Positions 8,197 through 15,182 of a DNA stretch of 48,030 nucleotides are shown piece after piece; the stretch's first letter is position 1, and the number at the start of each line of letters is the position of its first letter. The notes under the pieces were generated by a model. That model made no database searches. It saw only the letters and a list, made by a program, of their open reading frames with translations, and was not told the origin of the DNA. A program made the position numbers and the translations under genes. The stretch is from an uncultured Lachnospiraceae bacterium. GTDB lineage: Bacteria > Bacillota > Clostridia > Lachnospirales > Lachnospiraceae. Location: positions 1 to 48,030 of the forward strand of contig CACYMJ010000002.1 of NCBI GenBank assembly GCA_902775485.1, read 5' to 3'.

Positions 8197-8225
8197 AAAA
8201 CCCCGCAAATCATTGAAATTACGGG
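8195..8225 (-). terminator. tRNA-Arg/tRNA-His transcript terminator
   Basis: On the minus strand CCCGTAAT pairs with GATTTGCGGG across a short loop and is followed by six T. It lies 12 bp after the tRNA-His 3' end. The integrase scrap's stop codon lies at the end of its T tract. Confidence 0.7.
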
Positions 8226-8235
8226 ATTTCTTTAC

Positions 8236-8312
<77 letters not shown>

Positions 8313-8359
8313 ATATATTATGTTGGCAGAGGGAACCCTGCCTACACGTGGAGCCCCCC

Positions 8360-8471
8360 GTTCGACGAAGTCGAACTTAAATGGGCGACACTCCTTTTCC
8401 AACATCCGCTTCGCGGATGTCGCCGTGTCGTCAGGACTCCGTCACTTGCCTCGCAAGTGACACCTCACGAC
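8360..8471. repeat. Cluster of hairpins in the tRNA-Arg/tRNA-His spacer
   Basis: Three perfect inverted repeats with 3-nt loops lie in a row: GTTCGAC (8360-8366 with 8370-8376), ACATCCGC (8402-8409 with 8413-8420) and GTCACTTGC (8441-8449 with 8453-8461). Two are nested in longer pairings: CGACAC (8386-8391) with GTGTCG (8425-8430), and GTCGT (8427-8431) with ACGAC (8467-8471), which share bases and so are mutually exclusive. The 163-bp spacer is far longer than needed between two tRNAs. It may be a REP/MITE-like insertion or a structured processing signal. Confidence 0.6.
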
Positions 8472-8475
8472 ATAC

Positions 8476-8549
<74 letters not shown>

Positions 8550-8565
8550 AAAAACATCGCTGATA

Positions 8566-8594
8566 ATCATATCTCATTTAAATTATCACGTCAA
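8566..8594 (-). promoter_or_regulatory. Promoter of the tRNA-Arg/tRNA-His transcript
   Basis: Minus-strand -35 TTGACG (8589-8594), 17-bp spacer, -10 TATGAT (8566-8571). The predicted start is about 10 bp before tRNA-Arg, as is usual for stable RNA promoters. Confidence 0.8.
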
Positions 8595-8666
8595 GAATTA
8601 TATGTTTTTCTCTGCCGGATACAGTTATGACAGGCAGGGCATACAGCGATGTTTATTATGATAACA

Positions 8667-9701
8667 TCAATCAAGCTGACTGTAGAAACTGTCTATATTC
8701 TCTTCGGGCAGGGGTACAGGATCCCATCCGTAATCCTTGTATGCTTTTATCGGAAGATCATTTGCTGCAACATAGTTTGCGATTATCTGTGCACGTATCT
8801 TCTCGCATGCCTCTTCATCTGCCATGCTCTTTACATATTCATCATAATGCTTTCCGAATATCTTCTTGGCGGAAGCAGTGTTTCCGGAACCGTCCTCGAC
8901 GATATCCATTCCCGTAATCTCATATCCTTCGTCCGTGTTCTTTATATGTATGCATCCGGGATATGAACCGCCCGCTGCCGTCTCGAGAGTATCACCGTTA
9001 AGGTCGTATTTGTATATCCAAAAATTCCCCCACAGTTTCATGTCGTCACGGTCGGTATCATCCTCTGCCGTGATGATCGGGCATGGGATCGTCACCTGAC
9101 CGTCGGGATAGTCGGGCCCGAACTCATCCGCCAGATACTTGTAAAGCAGCGAGTAGAACAGCTCCGGTCCCGGATATTCATACGGGGGCAGTTCGGCCTT
9201 TGCGGTTTTATCCCCTTCTTCGGATGAAGTGCCTGCTCCTTCAAACTTCGAAAGCGGTGTGTAATCAAACCTTACGTATTTATCAGTCGTATCAGTGTTG
9301 CTGTCATACTCGTCTTCGCTTATGCTCTCGTAGTTTTCCTGATCATATGTTAAAAACCAGGGTTTTTCTTCATTCTCATAGGAATCGTATTTGTATCCGA
9401 ACTGGAATACCATCTCGGTAGAATTATTCTCAAGTACATATACGTCCATACCGTATGAACCTGCGCCGCCGGACCATTCGTTACACAGGAAACTGTTTTC
9501 ATAGTCATAATAACGGTCTCTTGCCGAACCCGATACAACGTGCGCCGGGCTGCGGTCCACCATCGTGTACACGTCATAGACAACGCCCTTGAATTCGCCG
9601 TCAGCCATGTCTCCGACAAACAGTTCGTCTATCCCGTCACAGTTTATGTCCTGATATGCATAACCGATGCTGTCAAGGCCGCCGTCTGAATGTATGTTCA
9701 T
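8667..9701 (-). CDS. C-terminal part of a split lipoprotein gene
   Basis: Extracytoplasmic protein portion of unknown function, 344 residues. It has no signal peptide of its own. Near the start it has a DINCDGIDELFVGD segment of the EF-hand/FG-GAP-like calcium-binding type found in many Lachnospiraceae lipoproteins; a second, weaker DLNGDTLETA follows near residue 230. The first 20 residues read as the natural continuation of the preceding gene, which ends in a short out-of-frame tail. Its ATG overlaps that gene's stop as ATGA. I therefore read 8667-10345 as one ancestral gene broken by a frameshift near 9715-9725. Coupled translation of two separate chains is the alternative. Confidence 0.6.
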   Translation of the reverse strand: MNIHSDGGLDSIGYAYQDINCDGIDELFVGDMADGEFKGVVYDVYTMVDRSPAHVVSGSARDRYYDYENSFLCNEWSGGAGSYGMDVYVLENNSTEMVFQFGYKYDSYENEEKPWFLTYDQENYESISEDEYDSNTDTTDKYVRFDYTPLSKFEGAGTSSEEGDKTAKAELPPYEYPGPELFYSLLYKYLADEFGPDYPDGQVTIPCPIITAEDDTDRDDMKLWGNFWIYKYDLNGDTLETAAGGSYPGCIHIKNTDEGYEITGMDIVEDGSGNTASAKKIFGKHYDEYVKSMADEEACEKIRAQIIANYVAANDLPIKAYKDYGWDPVPLPEENIDSFYSQLD

Positions 9702-10345
9702 GTAATTAAACTCCGGATATTCTCTGACTCAAGCTTATTGGCATCCCATTCCTCGTTTACGGCCTGCACGTATCTGGCAAGGACATCGCCATAGAGGTCC
9801 TCTCCCCTCATGCCGGCACCTTCTTCGTATGTGTATCCGTTTATGCCCTTAACGGATGCGATGATAGCGTCGGCCGCATCGTCAAGTTTTTTAAAGTCTG
9901 CAGGCATTTCCGCCAGATTATAGTCCCACTGGATCTCGGTTGCGCTGCCTCTTACGATATCGTATTCGTCACCTGATCCTCCGTTCATCTGACCGATCTT
10001 CACATAAGGTCCGCCCGCATATTCACGCGGTACCCCAACGGCCCATACAGACAGTTCCAGTCCACCGAATCCGGCTTCCTTCGACTCTTTGTGATATACA
10101 TCTATTCTGTCATGGCTCGTCTCAACCTCAACGACATCAACAATATCTTCCGGGATCGTTATCTCGAACATATCACTTGCAAAAACGTTATCCGGTTTGA
10201 CATCTTCCCCGGTCATTTCATCCGCCGGTTTTTCCCCGTTTACGGGTGCGGCGTTTTCAACGGGTGCAGGGATGCACCCCGCCAGCATCGGCACAGTCAG
10301 TATTCCAGCCATTACAAGGTAAAACAGTCTTTTCTTCATCTTCAA
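9698..10345 (-). CDS. N-terminal part of a split lipoprotein gene
   Basis: Exported lipoprotein portion, 215 residues. The signal peptide MKMKKRLFYLVMAGILTV leads to a lipobox LAGC at about residues 20-23, then an acidic linker and a beta-rich domain of unknown family. The end, KLESENIRSLIT, is in one frame, but the next frame upstream of the following ATG reads EYPEFNYMNIHSDGG without interruption, which suggests a 1-nt indel. The gene overlaps the CPBP protease stop by 4 nt (ATGA), so the two are translationally coupled. Function is unrecognised. Confidence 0.65.
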   Translation of the reverse strand: MKMKKRLFYLVMAGILTVPMLAGCIPAPVENAAPVNGEKPADEMTGEDVKPDNVFASDMFEITIPEDIVDVVEVETSHDRIDVYHKESKEAGFGGLELSVWAVGVPREYAGGPYVKIGQMNGGSGDEYDIVRGSATEIQWDYNLAEMPADFKKLDDAADAIIASVKGINGYTYEEGAGMRGEDLYGDVLARYVQAVNEEWDANKLESENIRSLIT

Positions 10346-11214
10346 TCCTCCCCTAAACTGTCTTTATTACGCTCCTGTTTCAAACTCACCTTTTTTGTCC
10401 ACAAAACCCAAATCAGGGCAAATGACATAAGCTGAGCGATCAAAACACGCACTATCATCATCTCATCTATCGACTCTTCGGTCAGCACGTGAAGCAGATT
10501 CGTAGCGATACAATTATTGAAAAAATGGTCGGCCATCCCGGCATACAGGCTGCCTGTCAGACGGTATAAAAGCCCCCATTTGATGCCCATCATCCCGGCA
10601 AGGATGATATAGCCTATGCCAAGGGCGATAAATGCTCCCACACCTATATCACCGTCTATAAGGTTGTGAAGAGGCGTCACGATATGCCATATCCCGAACA
10701 GGATCGCCTGCAGATACAGCGCATAGCTCTTCGGACGCGATATTTTCACGATCCGGTAAAACAGGCCACGAAACGTCCCTTCCTCCATTATCACGTTTAT
10801 TATGTTAAAGAAGATACAGACGATAATGAATCCGGCACCCTTTCGTATCTCAGAAGCGCCGGTCAGCGAAAATCCCGTCGTAAATACACCCAGTTCAATA
10901 TCATGCCCCTGTAATTTCAGTATCAGGATCTCAACAGAATATGCGAGTGCAAATGACACTAAAGCGAGCAGCAGACCTGTTCCGATGCACCTTGCGAAGT
11001 TCCTTCCGGTAAAACCTATATCCCGCCACTTCCATCCGAGAATCCGAAGCACGAAAAATATCACAAGAATGCCGAAGATCTTGTTGATAAAATTCTCTCC
11101 GGCGACAGTCTCATCCATTCGTACGGCAATGGCTTCAAATCCGTGAACCAGTATAAGAATCCCAAATATAATCCAGACGGCTGCGACAGGGTTTTTTCTG
11201 ATCTTATATTCCAT
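10342..11214 (-). CDS. CPBP family intramembrane metalloprotease
   Basis: Membrane protease of the CAAX protease/bacteriocin-processing (Abi) family, 290 residues with about eight hydrophobic segments. The catalytic motifs are present: EEGTFR with Glu144/Glu145 and Arg149, FGIWH with His177, and a third motif ADHFFNN near residue 230. Family members cleave peptides inside the membrane; some protect against the cell's own bacteriocins. It is the first gene of an operon with the lipoprotein gene and is divergent from the sensor kinase at 11370. The substrate is unknown. Confidence 0.85.
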   Translation of the reverse strand: MEYKIRKNPVAAVWIIFGILILVHGFEAIAVRMDETVAGENFINKIFGILVIFFVLRILGWKWRDIGFTGRNFARCIGTGLLLALVSFALAYSVEILILKLQGHDIELGVFTTGFSLTGASEIRKGAGFIIVCIFFNIINVIMEEGTFRGLFYRIVKISRPKSYALYLQAILFGIWHIVTPLHNLIDGDIGVGAFIALGIGYIILAGMMGIKWGLLYRLTGSLYAGMADHFFNNCIATNLLHVLTEESIDEMMIVRVLIAQLMSFALIWVLWTKKVSLKQERNKDSLGED

Positions 11215-11247
11215 AGATCCCGTAACTCCTTTACATTCTTATCATGT

Positions 11248-11253
11248 ATTATA
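11248..11253 (-). promoter_or_regulatory. Probable -10 element of the CPBP/lipoprotein operon
   Basis: A perfect TATAAT on the minus strand 34 bp before the start codon. No good -35 box is seen at 16-18 bp, so the promoter may need an activator. Confidence 0.45.
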
Positions 11254-11304
11254 CACTCAAAGACAATCAAACTGAAGAATAAAGAAAGAAACCGGGCATC
11301 CCGC

Positions 11305-11333
11305 TTGAAATGTCGGTGATGATACGTTACTAT
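11305..11333 (+). promoter_or_regulatory. Promoter of the hybrid sensor protein gene
   Basis: TTGAAA (11305-11310), 17-bp spacer, TACTAT (11328-11333), followed by a GGGAGGGG ribosome site before the TTG start codon. Confidence 0.55.
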
Positions 11334-11369
11334 AAAACATAAACTTCTTTCGGGAGGGGTAACTGTTTC

Positions 11370-12734
11370 TTGGCCTCAAAAAACAGACTGTCCACCAAGA
11401 TCATACTGATGGTGGAGTGCATACTGCTCATATCCAGCACCCTTTTTTGTACCGTTTCCATATACCGTGCAAGGGGTGCCATTCGTCAGGCAATCACGCA
11501 GCGTATGCTTGACATAGCAAACTGCGCCTCAGGGTCGGTTAACGGCGATGTACTCTCAGACCTTGAATCGGATGATATCGGAAGCGACAGATACAATAAA
11601 GTCTATAACTCGCTGACCGTCTTTCGTGATAACGTTGAGCTCGAATACGTATATGCACTTCGGCAGAAGGGAGAAAATGATTTTATCTTCATCATGGACA
11701 CCGACCCCGATTCTCCCGCATCATACGGAGATCCCGTGGAATACACCCCTGCCCTCGGCATGGCGGGACTTGGTACTGCTGCAGTCGATGATGAGGCCTA
11801 TTCCGATCAGTGGGGTACATTTTACAGCGCATACAGCCCTGTTTTTGATTCAAAAGGAAATGTTGCCGGTATCGTTGCCGCCGATTTTTCCGCCGAGTGG
11901 TTTGACGGGCAGCTGGCCGAACAGACCCGCTCCACCGTGATCTACTACATAATGATACTGCTTCTGTCGCTCCTTGTCGGCGCGATAATCTCACTTGTTA
12001 CCGTCAGGCCTTTTGTAAAGTTCCAGGGCGAGCTGTTTGAGGAAAAGGTCCGCGCCGAAACATCCGACAGGGCCAAAACGGAGTTTCTTGCCAGGATGTC
12101 GCACGAGATACGAACACCTATCAATGCGATACTCGGCATGAACGAGATGATACTGCGGCAGAACTCTGATACCGGGGACGCGCTTGAGAATGTACAGTCC
12201 TATGCCTCCCAGATAAAATCTTCGGGAAACACCCTGATGAAAATGGTCAATGAAATGCTCGATGAAAGCGGCCGGCTCTCCGAGGCCGATGTGGCCACTG
12301 TCAAGCCCGGATACCACGAGACTTTTCATGCACCTACGGCACGCATTCTTGCGGTTGATGATACAAAAACAAATCTGCTGGTCCTGCAGCATCTGCTCAA
12401 AAGGACCCAGATACATACAGACACAGCTTCATCGGGTGCCGAGTCCGTCGAAATGGCGCAAAAGACACGGTATGATGTTATCCTTATGGATCAGAGGATG
12501 CCTGAAATGGAAGGGACCGAAGCGCTGCACCTTATCCGCGCTACCAAGGGCGGTGCCAGCAGCGATTCTCCCGTGATATGTCTTACGGCCGATGCAGTGG
12601 CCGGTGCAAGGGAACATTACCTTGCGGAGGGATTCTCGGAATATATGGCCAAGCCCGTCAACAGTGAGACACTGGAAAAAATGATCCTCAAATTTCTCCC
12701 GGCAGAGAAAGTCGAGCATATAACCTCTGCTTAA
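11370..12734 (+). CDS. Hybrid sensor protein (sensor-DHp-receiver) lacking the ATPase domain
   Basis: Membrane two-component protein, 454 residues. A transmembrane segment (about 10-30), an extracytoplasmic Cache-like sensor, and a second membrane segment (about 190-212) precede a HisKA dimerisation helix with SHEIRTPINAILGM (phospho-acceptor His245). A receiver domain follows with acidic pair Asp330/Asp331, phospho-acceptor Asp374 and Lys428. Only about 25 residues separate the DHp helices (ending near 300) from the receiver (starting near 326). The HATPase_c domain, about 150 residues with N and G boxes, is missing. The protein cannot phosphorylate itself; it may be a phosphotransfer relay, a phosphatase or a decaying deletion product. 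The start is TTG, with GGGAGGGG about 10 nt upstream. Confidence 0.85.
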   Translation: MASKNRLSTKIILMVECILLISSTLFCTVSIYRARGAIRQAITQRMLDIANCASGSVNGDVLSDLESDDIGSDRYNKVYNSLTVFRDNVELEYVYALRQKGENDFIFIMDTDPDSPASYGDPVEYTPALGMAGLGTAAVDDEAYSDQWGTFYSAYSPVFDSKGNVAGIVAADFSAEWFDGQLAEQTRSTVIYYIMILLLSLLVGAIISLVTVRPFVKFQGELFEEKVRAETSDRAKTEFLARMSHEIRTPINAILGMNEMILRQNSDTGDALENVQSYASQIKSSGNTLMKMVNEMLDESGRLSEADVATVKPGYHETFHAPTARILAVDDTKTNLLVLQHLLKRTQIHTDTASSGAESVEMAQKTRYDVILMDQRMPEMEGTEALHLIRATKGGASSDSPVICLTADAVAGAREHYLAEGFSEYMAKPVNSETLEKMILKFLPAEKVEHITSA

Positions 12735-12967
12735 TCCCTTCTCAGAAGTGACATTATGACATCGTAGTTTTCGCTCTTATGCGGAAACGTACAATCCTTA
12801 CAGCTTTTTATGGTCCTCCCGGACCTTTCGATCATCTCGTAGTTTCCCGGACAATCGCGGTTATACAGGGGACAATAGCAGAACAGGCAGTTAATATCCG
12901 AGTCACTCTCATGACACGGATAGAACTCACAGTCTTTATTTGCAAAGAACCTGCTCGAGTTGTCCAT
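12731..12967 (-). CDS. Small cysteine-rich (zinc-ribbon-like) protein
   Basis: A 78-residue protein of the cysteine-rich small domain family (PF04071, from memory). Cysteines occur as CEFYPC near residues 13-18, CLFCYC near 28-33, DCPGN near 39, CKDC near 56-59, followed by FPHKSENYD, a highly typical ending. A metal-binding role is likely; the biological role is unknown. CAGGAG lies 6 nt before the start. It is last in a bioY-SDR operon. Its stop overlaps the stop of the convergent sensor gene by sharing the palindrome TTAA. Confidence 0.8.
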   Translation of the reverse strand: MDNSSRFFANKDCEFYPCHESDSDINCLFCYCPLYNRDCPGNYEMIERSGRTIKSCKDCTFPHKSENYDVIMSLLRRD

Positions 12968-13017
12968 TCTGCACTCCTGTGTTATCCCCTGTTTTTATAA
13001 CCGGTTATTTTTCAAAA

Positions 13018-13794
13018 TCACATACAGGTATATCCGCCGTCCACCGGAAGAGCTATACCCGTTATATATGATGAATTCGGAGAAGCCAGGAATACGACAG
13101 CCGTATCAAGTTCTCCTTCGTTACCGTAACGTTCAAGAGGTATCATCGTCTTGGCATTCTGCTGGAAGAAGTCACTGTTGAGCGTATCTGTCGTAAGCGG
13201 TGTATAAAAATATCCGGGACAGATCGAATTGACCGTGATACTGTATTTACCCCACTCAGCCGCAAGCGCTCTTGTAAGATTTACAACACCGCCCTTTGCC
13301 GCATGATAAGGTGCGGATCCGGCTATCTTGTTTCCTACAAGGCCGTACATTGATGCGATATTTATGATTCGTCCGTACTTTGCCGGAATCATTGCCTGGT
13401 TCGCAACGGCACGCGCAAACTTGAACGTACCGAACAGATCCACATCGAATTCCTTCTGGAACTGCTCATCCGTGATGTTTTCAGCATGGTCCACAGCGCC
13501 CGTTCCCGCATTGTTTACAAGGATATCTACACGTCCGAAAAGGTCCATTACCTTCTTTACCGTCTCTTCGATCTCGTCGGTCTTCGTGATGTCGCACTTT
13601 ATCGGCATCGTCTCGACTCCGTGCTCTTTTTCGATGTCTTTGCATACCTGCTCGAGCATATCCATCCTTCGTGCAATGGCTACGATCTTGCAGCCCTGGT
13701 TTGCCAGGGCATTGGCCATCTGGACACCCAGTCCCGAAGAACATCCCGTTACTATCGCAACATTTCCCGTGATCTCAAAAATTCTCTTAAACAT
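13018..13794 (-). CDS. Short-chain dehydrogenase/reductase (SDR)
   Basis: Cytoplasmic NAD(P)H oxidoreductase, 258 residues, a classical SDR. The cofactor motif TGCSSGLG lies near residues 17-24, NNAG near 93-96, the catalytic Ser in NIASMYG, and the catalytic YHAAK Tyr/Lys pair. The sequence style (ARRMDMLEQV, ITVNSICPGYFYTPL, DGGYT) resembles gluconate 5-dehydrogenase and 3-oxoacyl-ACP reductase-like SDRs; the substrate cannot be set. It lies 28 bp after bioY and 50 bp before the Cys-rich gene, so the three are probably co-transcribed. Confidence 0.88.
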   Translation of the reverse strand: MFKRIFEITGNVAIVTGCSSGLGVQMANALANQGCKIVAIARRMDMLEQVCKDIEKEHGVETMPIKCDITKTDEIEETVKKVMDLFGRVDILVNNAGTGAVDHAENITDEQFQKEFDVDLFGTFKFARAVANQAMIPAKYGRIINIASMYGLVGNKIAGSAPYHAAKGGVVNLTRALAAEWGKYSITVNSICPGYFYTPLTTDTLNSDFFQQNAKTMIPLERYGNEGELDTAVVFLASPNSSYITGIALPVDGGYTCM

Positions 13795-13822
13795 ACTCTT
13801 ACCCGCCTTTTCTGATCTTTGC

Positions 13823-14380
13823 CTATAACAGATTTGCCTTCTTCATCGCCCTTTTAAGCGTATCTCCGAGTATACCGGACAGTATCCATTTTGCTATGCC
13901 TGTCGGAATAAACGGAAGCACGCAAGCAGTAAACGCAGCTGCAAACGTTGAAGAAGCCGCAAAAACAAACCATATTGTACCTATAACATAATTGATCACT
14001 ACACCCGCAAGAAGTCCAAGCCAGTAAACAGGACTCTTCAGGCCCTTATCGCTGACAAGTCCCGACAAAAATGCCATGATCGGAAATGAGAGAATAAAAC
14101 CGCCCGTGATGCCGAATACCATACCTGCACCGCCTCCCATATTGGCAAGTACCGGAACTCCGATGATGGCAAGAAGCACATACAGAACCGTAGATATCGT
14201 TCCTCTTTTTGCCCCGAGGACAATCCCCGCAAGCGGTACCGCAAGTGTCTGGAGCGTAAGGGGTACTCCCGCCGGCAGCGGTATTGATATCTGGGCCATG
14301 ACTGCGATTATCGCCGTAAATATCGCGATATAGCATATGTCTCTTACATAACCCGCAGAACGAACCGATGTTTTTTCCAT
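13823..14380 (-). CDS. bioY: BioY, biotin ECF transporter substrate-binding component
   Basis: Six-helix membrane protein of 185 residues that captures biotin for an ECF transporter; the shared EcfA/EcfT parts are not in this window. Family motifs are clear: an N-terminal AxxAQISIPLPAGVPLTLQTLAV block and the glycine-rich GGGAGMVFGITGGFILSFP segment. GGAGGT lies 9 nt before the ATG but sits inside a hairpin arm, suggesting translational or transcriptional control. There are no biotin synthesis genes nearby, so the cell may scavenge biotin. Confidence 0.92.
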   Translation of the reverse strand: MEKTSVRSAGYVRDICYIAIFTAIIAVMAQISIPLPAGVPLTLQTLAVPLAGIVLGAKRGTISTVLYVLLAIIGVPVLANMGGGAGMVFGITGGFILSFPIMAFLSGLVSDKGLKSPVYWLGLLAGVVINYVIGTIWFVFAASSTFAAAFTACVLPFIPTGIAKWILSGILGDTLKRAMKKANLL

Positions 14381-14384
14381 AATA

Positions 14385-14426
14385 AAAAGACCTCCGTTTT
14401 ACATGATAAATATTCGGCGGTCTTTT
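14385..14426 (-). promoter_or_regulatory. Leader hairpin covering the bioY ribosome-binding site
   Basis: On the minus strand AAAAGACCGCCG pairs with CGGAGGTCTTTT (11 of 12 positions) around an 18-nt loop. The 3' arm contains the bioY Shine-Dalgarno GGAGGT, and TTTTTATT follows. It could act as an intrinsic terminator, as a ribosome-site mask, or both. Confidence 0.6.
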
Positions 14427-14509
14427 CAAATAATTGGGAAGATCGGCCGACATGAACAATAATAAGCCTGTTTCTCCCCGAATGCAACCTGCATCTTGTT
14501 CATCTGCCG

Positions 14510-14538
14510 ACATAAACTGACAACGTTCTAAAACTCAA
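14510..14538 (-). promoter_or_regulatory. Putative bioY operon promoter
   Basis: Minus-strand TTGAGT (14533-14538), 17-bp spacer, TTATGT (14510-14515). Between it and bioY lie GCCGACAT twice as a direct repeat (14446-14453, 14506-14513), and ATGAACAA (14452-14459) facing TTGTTCAT (14496-14503). These may be regulator sites. Confidence 0.4.
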
Positions 14539-14616
14539 CTTTTTTAATGAAGAGTTCATTTGGTGTTTATGCATTTTTGCGGTTTATTCCTCTTTTTCCG
14601 GACACTGCTAACGTGG

Positions 14617-14622
14617 TATACT
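14617..14622 (+). promoter_or_regulatory. Extended -10 promoter of the HAD-MATE operon
   Basis: TGGTATACT gives an extended -10 (TGnTATACT) about 40 bp before the HAD gene. The -35 position holds only TTTTCC, as is common for extended -10 promoters. Confidence 0.5.
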
Positions 14623-14663
14623 TATCAAATAAATCCGGAGTTTTACATTAAGGGAGATCTCTT

Positions 14664-15182
14664 ATGAAGCAACAGGAAAAAATGCGGGTATCCTTCGATC
14701 TTGATGAAGTTCTGTTTGTATCGCCCGATACGCACAAGACCGAAGCTGCGCTGCGCTTTCCGTTCAATAAGATATACAAAGAAAGGCTCCGTCTCGGAAC
14801 GTGCGAAGTTATAAAGACGCTGCAGAAAATGGGGTATGAAGTCTGGGTATACACCTCTTCGTTCAGGTCGGAGTCATATATAAAGCATCTGTTTTTGCTC
14901 TACGGTGTAAGATTCGACGGTATCGTAAACGGTCACAGGCACTTAAAGGAAGTGCAGGGTAACCAAAAACAGATCCTGCCCCAAAAGATGCCGAGCAAAT
15001 ACAGGATCTCCCTTCACATCGATGACGAAAGCGTGATCTGCACTCTCGGGAGGGAATACGGATTTGACACTTATCAGCTCGATGCGCAGGATGATGACTG
15101 GAAGGAAAAGGTCATAGACCGCGCGGAAGCGATCCGCAAACGTATGAAAGCCCAACAGGAGCTGGCCAATAAAACATCATGA
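14664..15182 (+). CDS. HAD-superfamily hydrolase-like protein
   Basis: Small cytoplasmic protein, 172 residues, with the HAD motif I FDLDEVLF (Asp12 and Asp14), a motif II-like VYTSS near residue 71, and a motif IV-like IDDESV near 125. No obvious cap domain is present, so the substrate would be a macromolecule or a small phosphate ester. A basic, Gln-rich C-terminal tail follows. AGGGAGA precedes the start. Its stop overlaps the MATE start (ATGA), giving translational coupling. The precise reaction is unknown. Confidence 0.75.
   Translation: MKQQEKMRVSFDLDEVLFVSPDTHKTEAALRFPFNKIYKERLRLGTCEVIKTLQKMGYEVWVYTSSFRSESYIKHLFLLYGVRFDGIVNGHRHLKEVQGNQKQILPQKMPSKYRISLHIDDESVICTLGREYGFDTYQLDAQDDDWKEKVIDRAEAIRKRMKAQQELANKTS

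Noticed and set aside
14381-14663. Standard BirA operator upstream of bioY
   Set aside because: No TTGTTAAC-type inverted repeat is present; the inverted repeat ATGAACAA/TTGTTCAT has the wrong bases and spacing.
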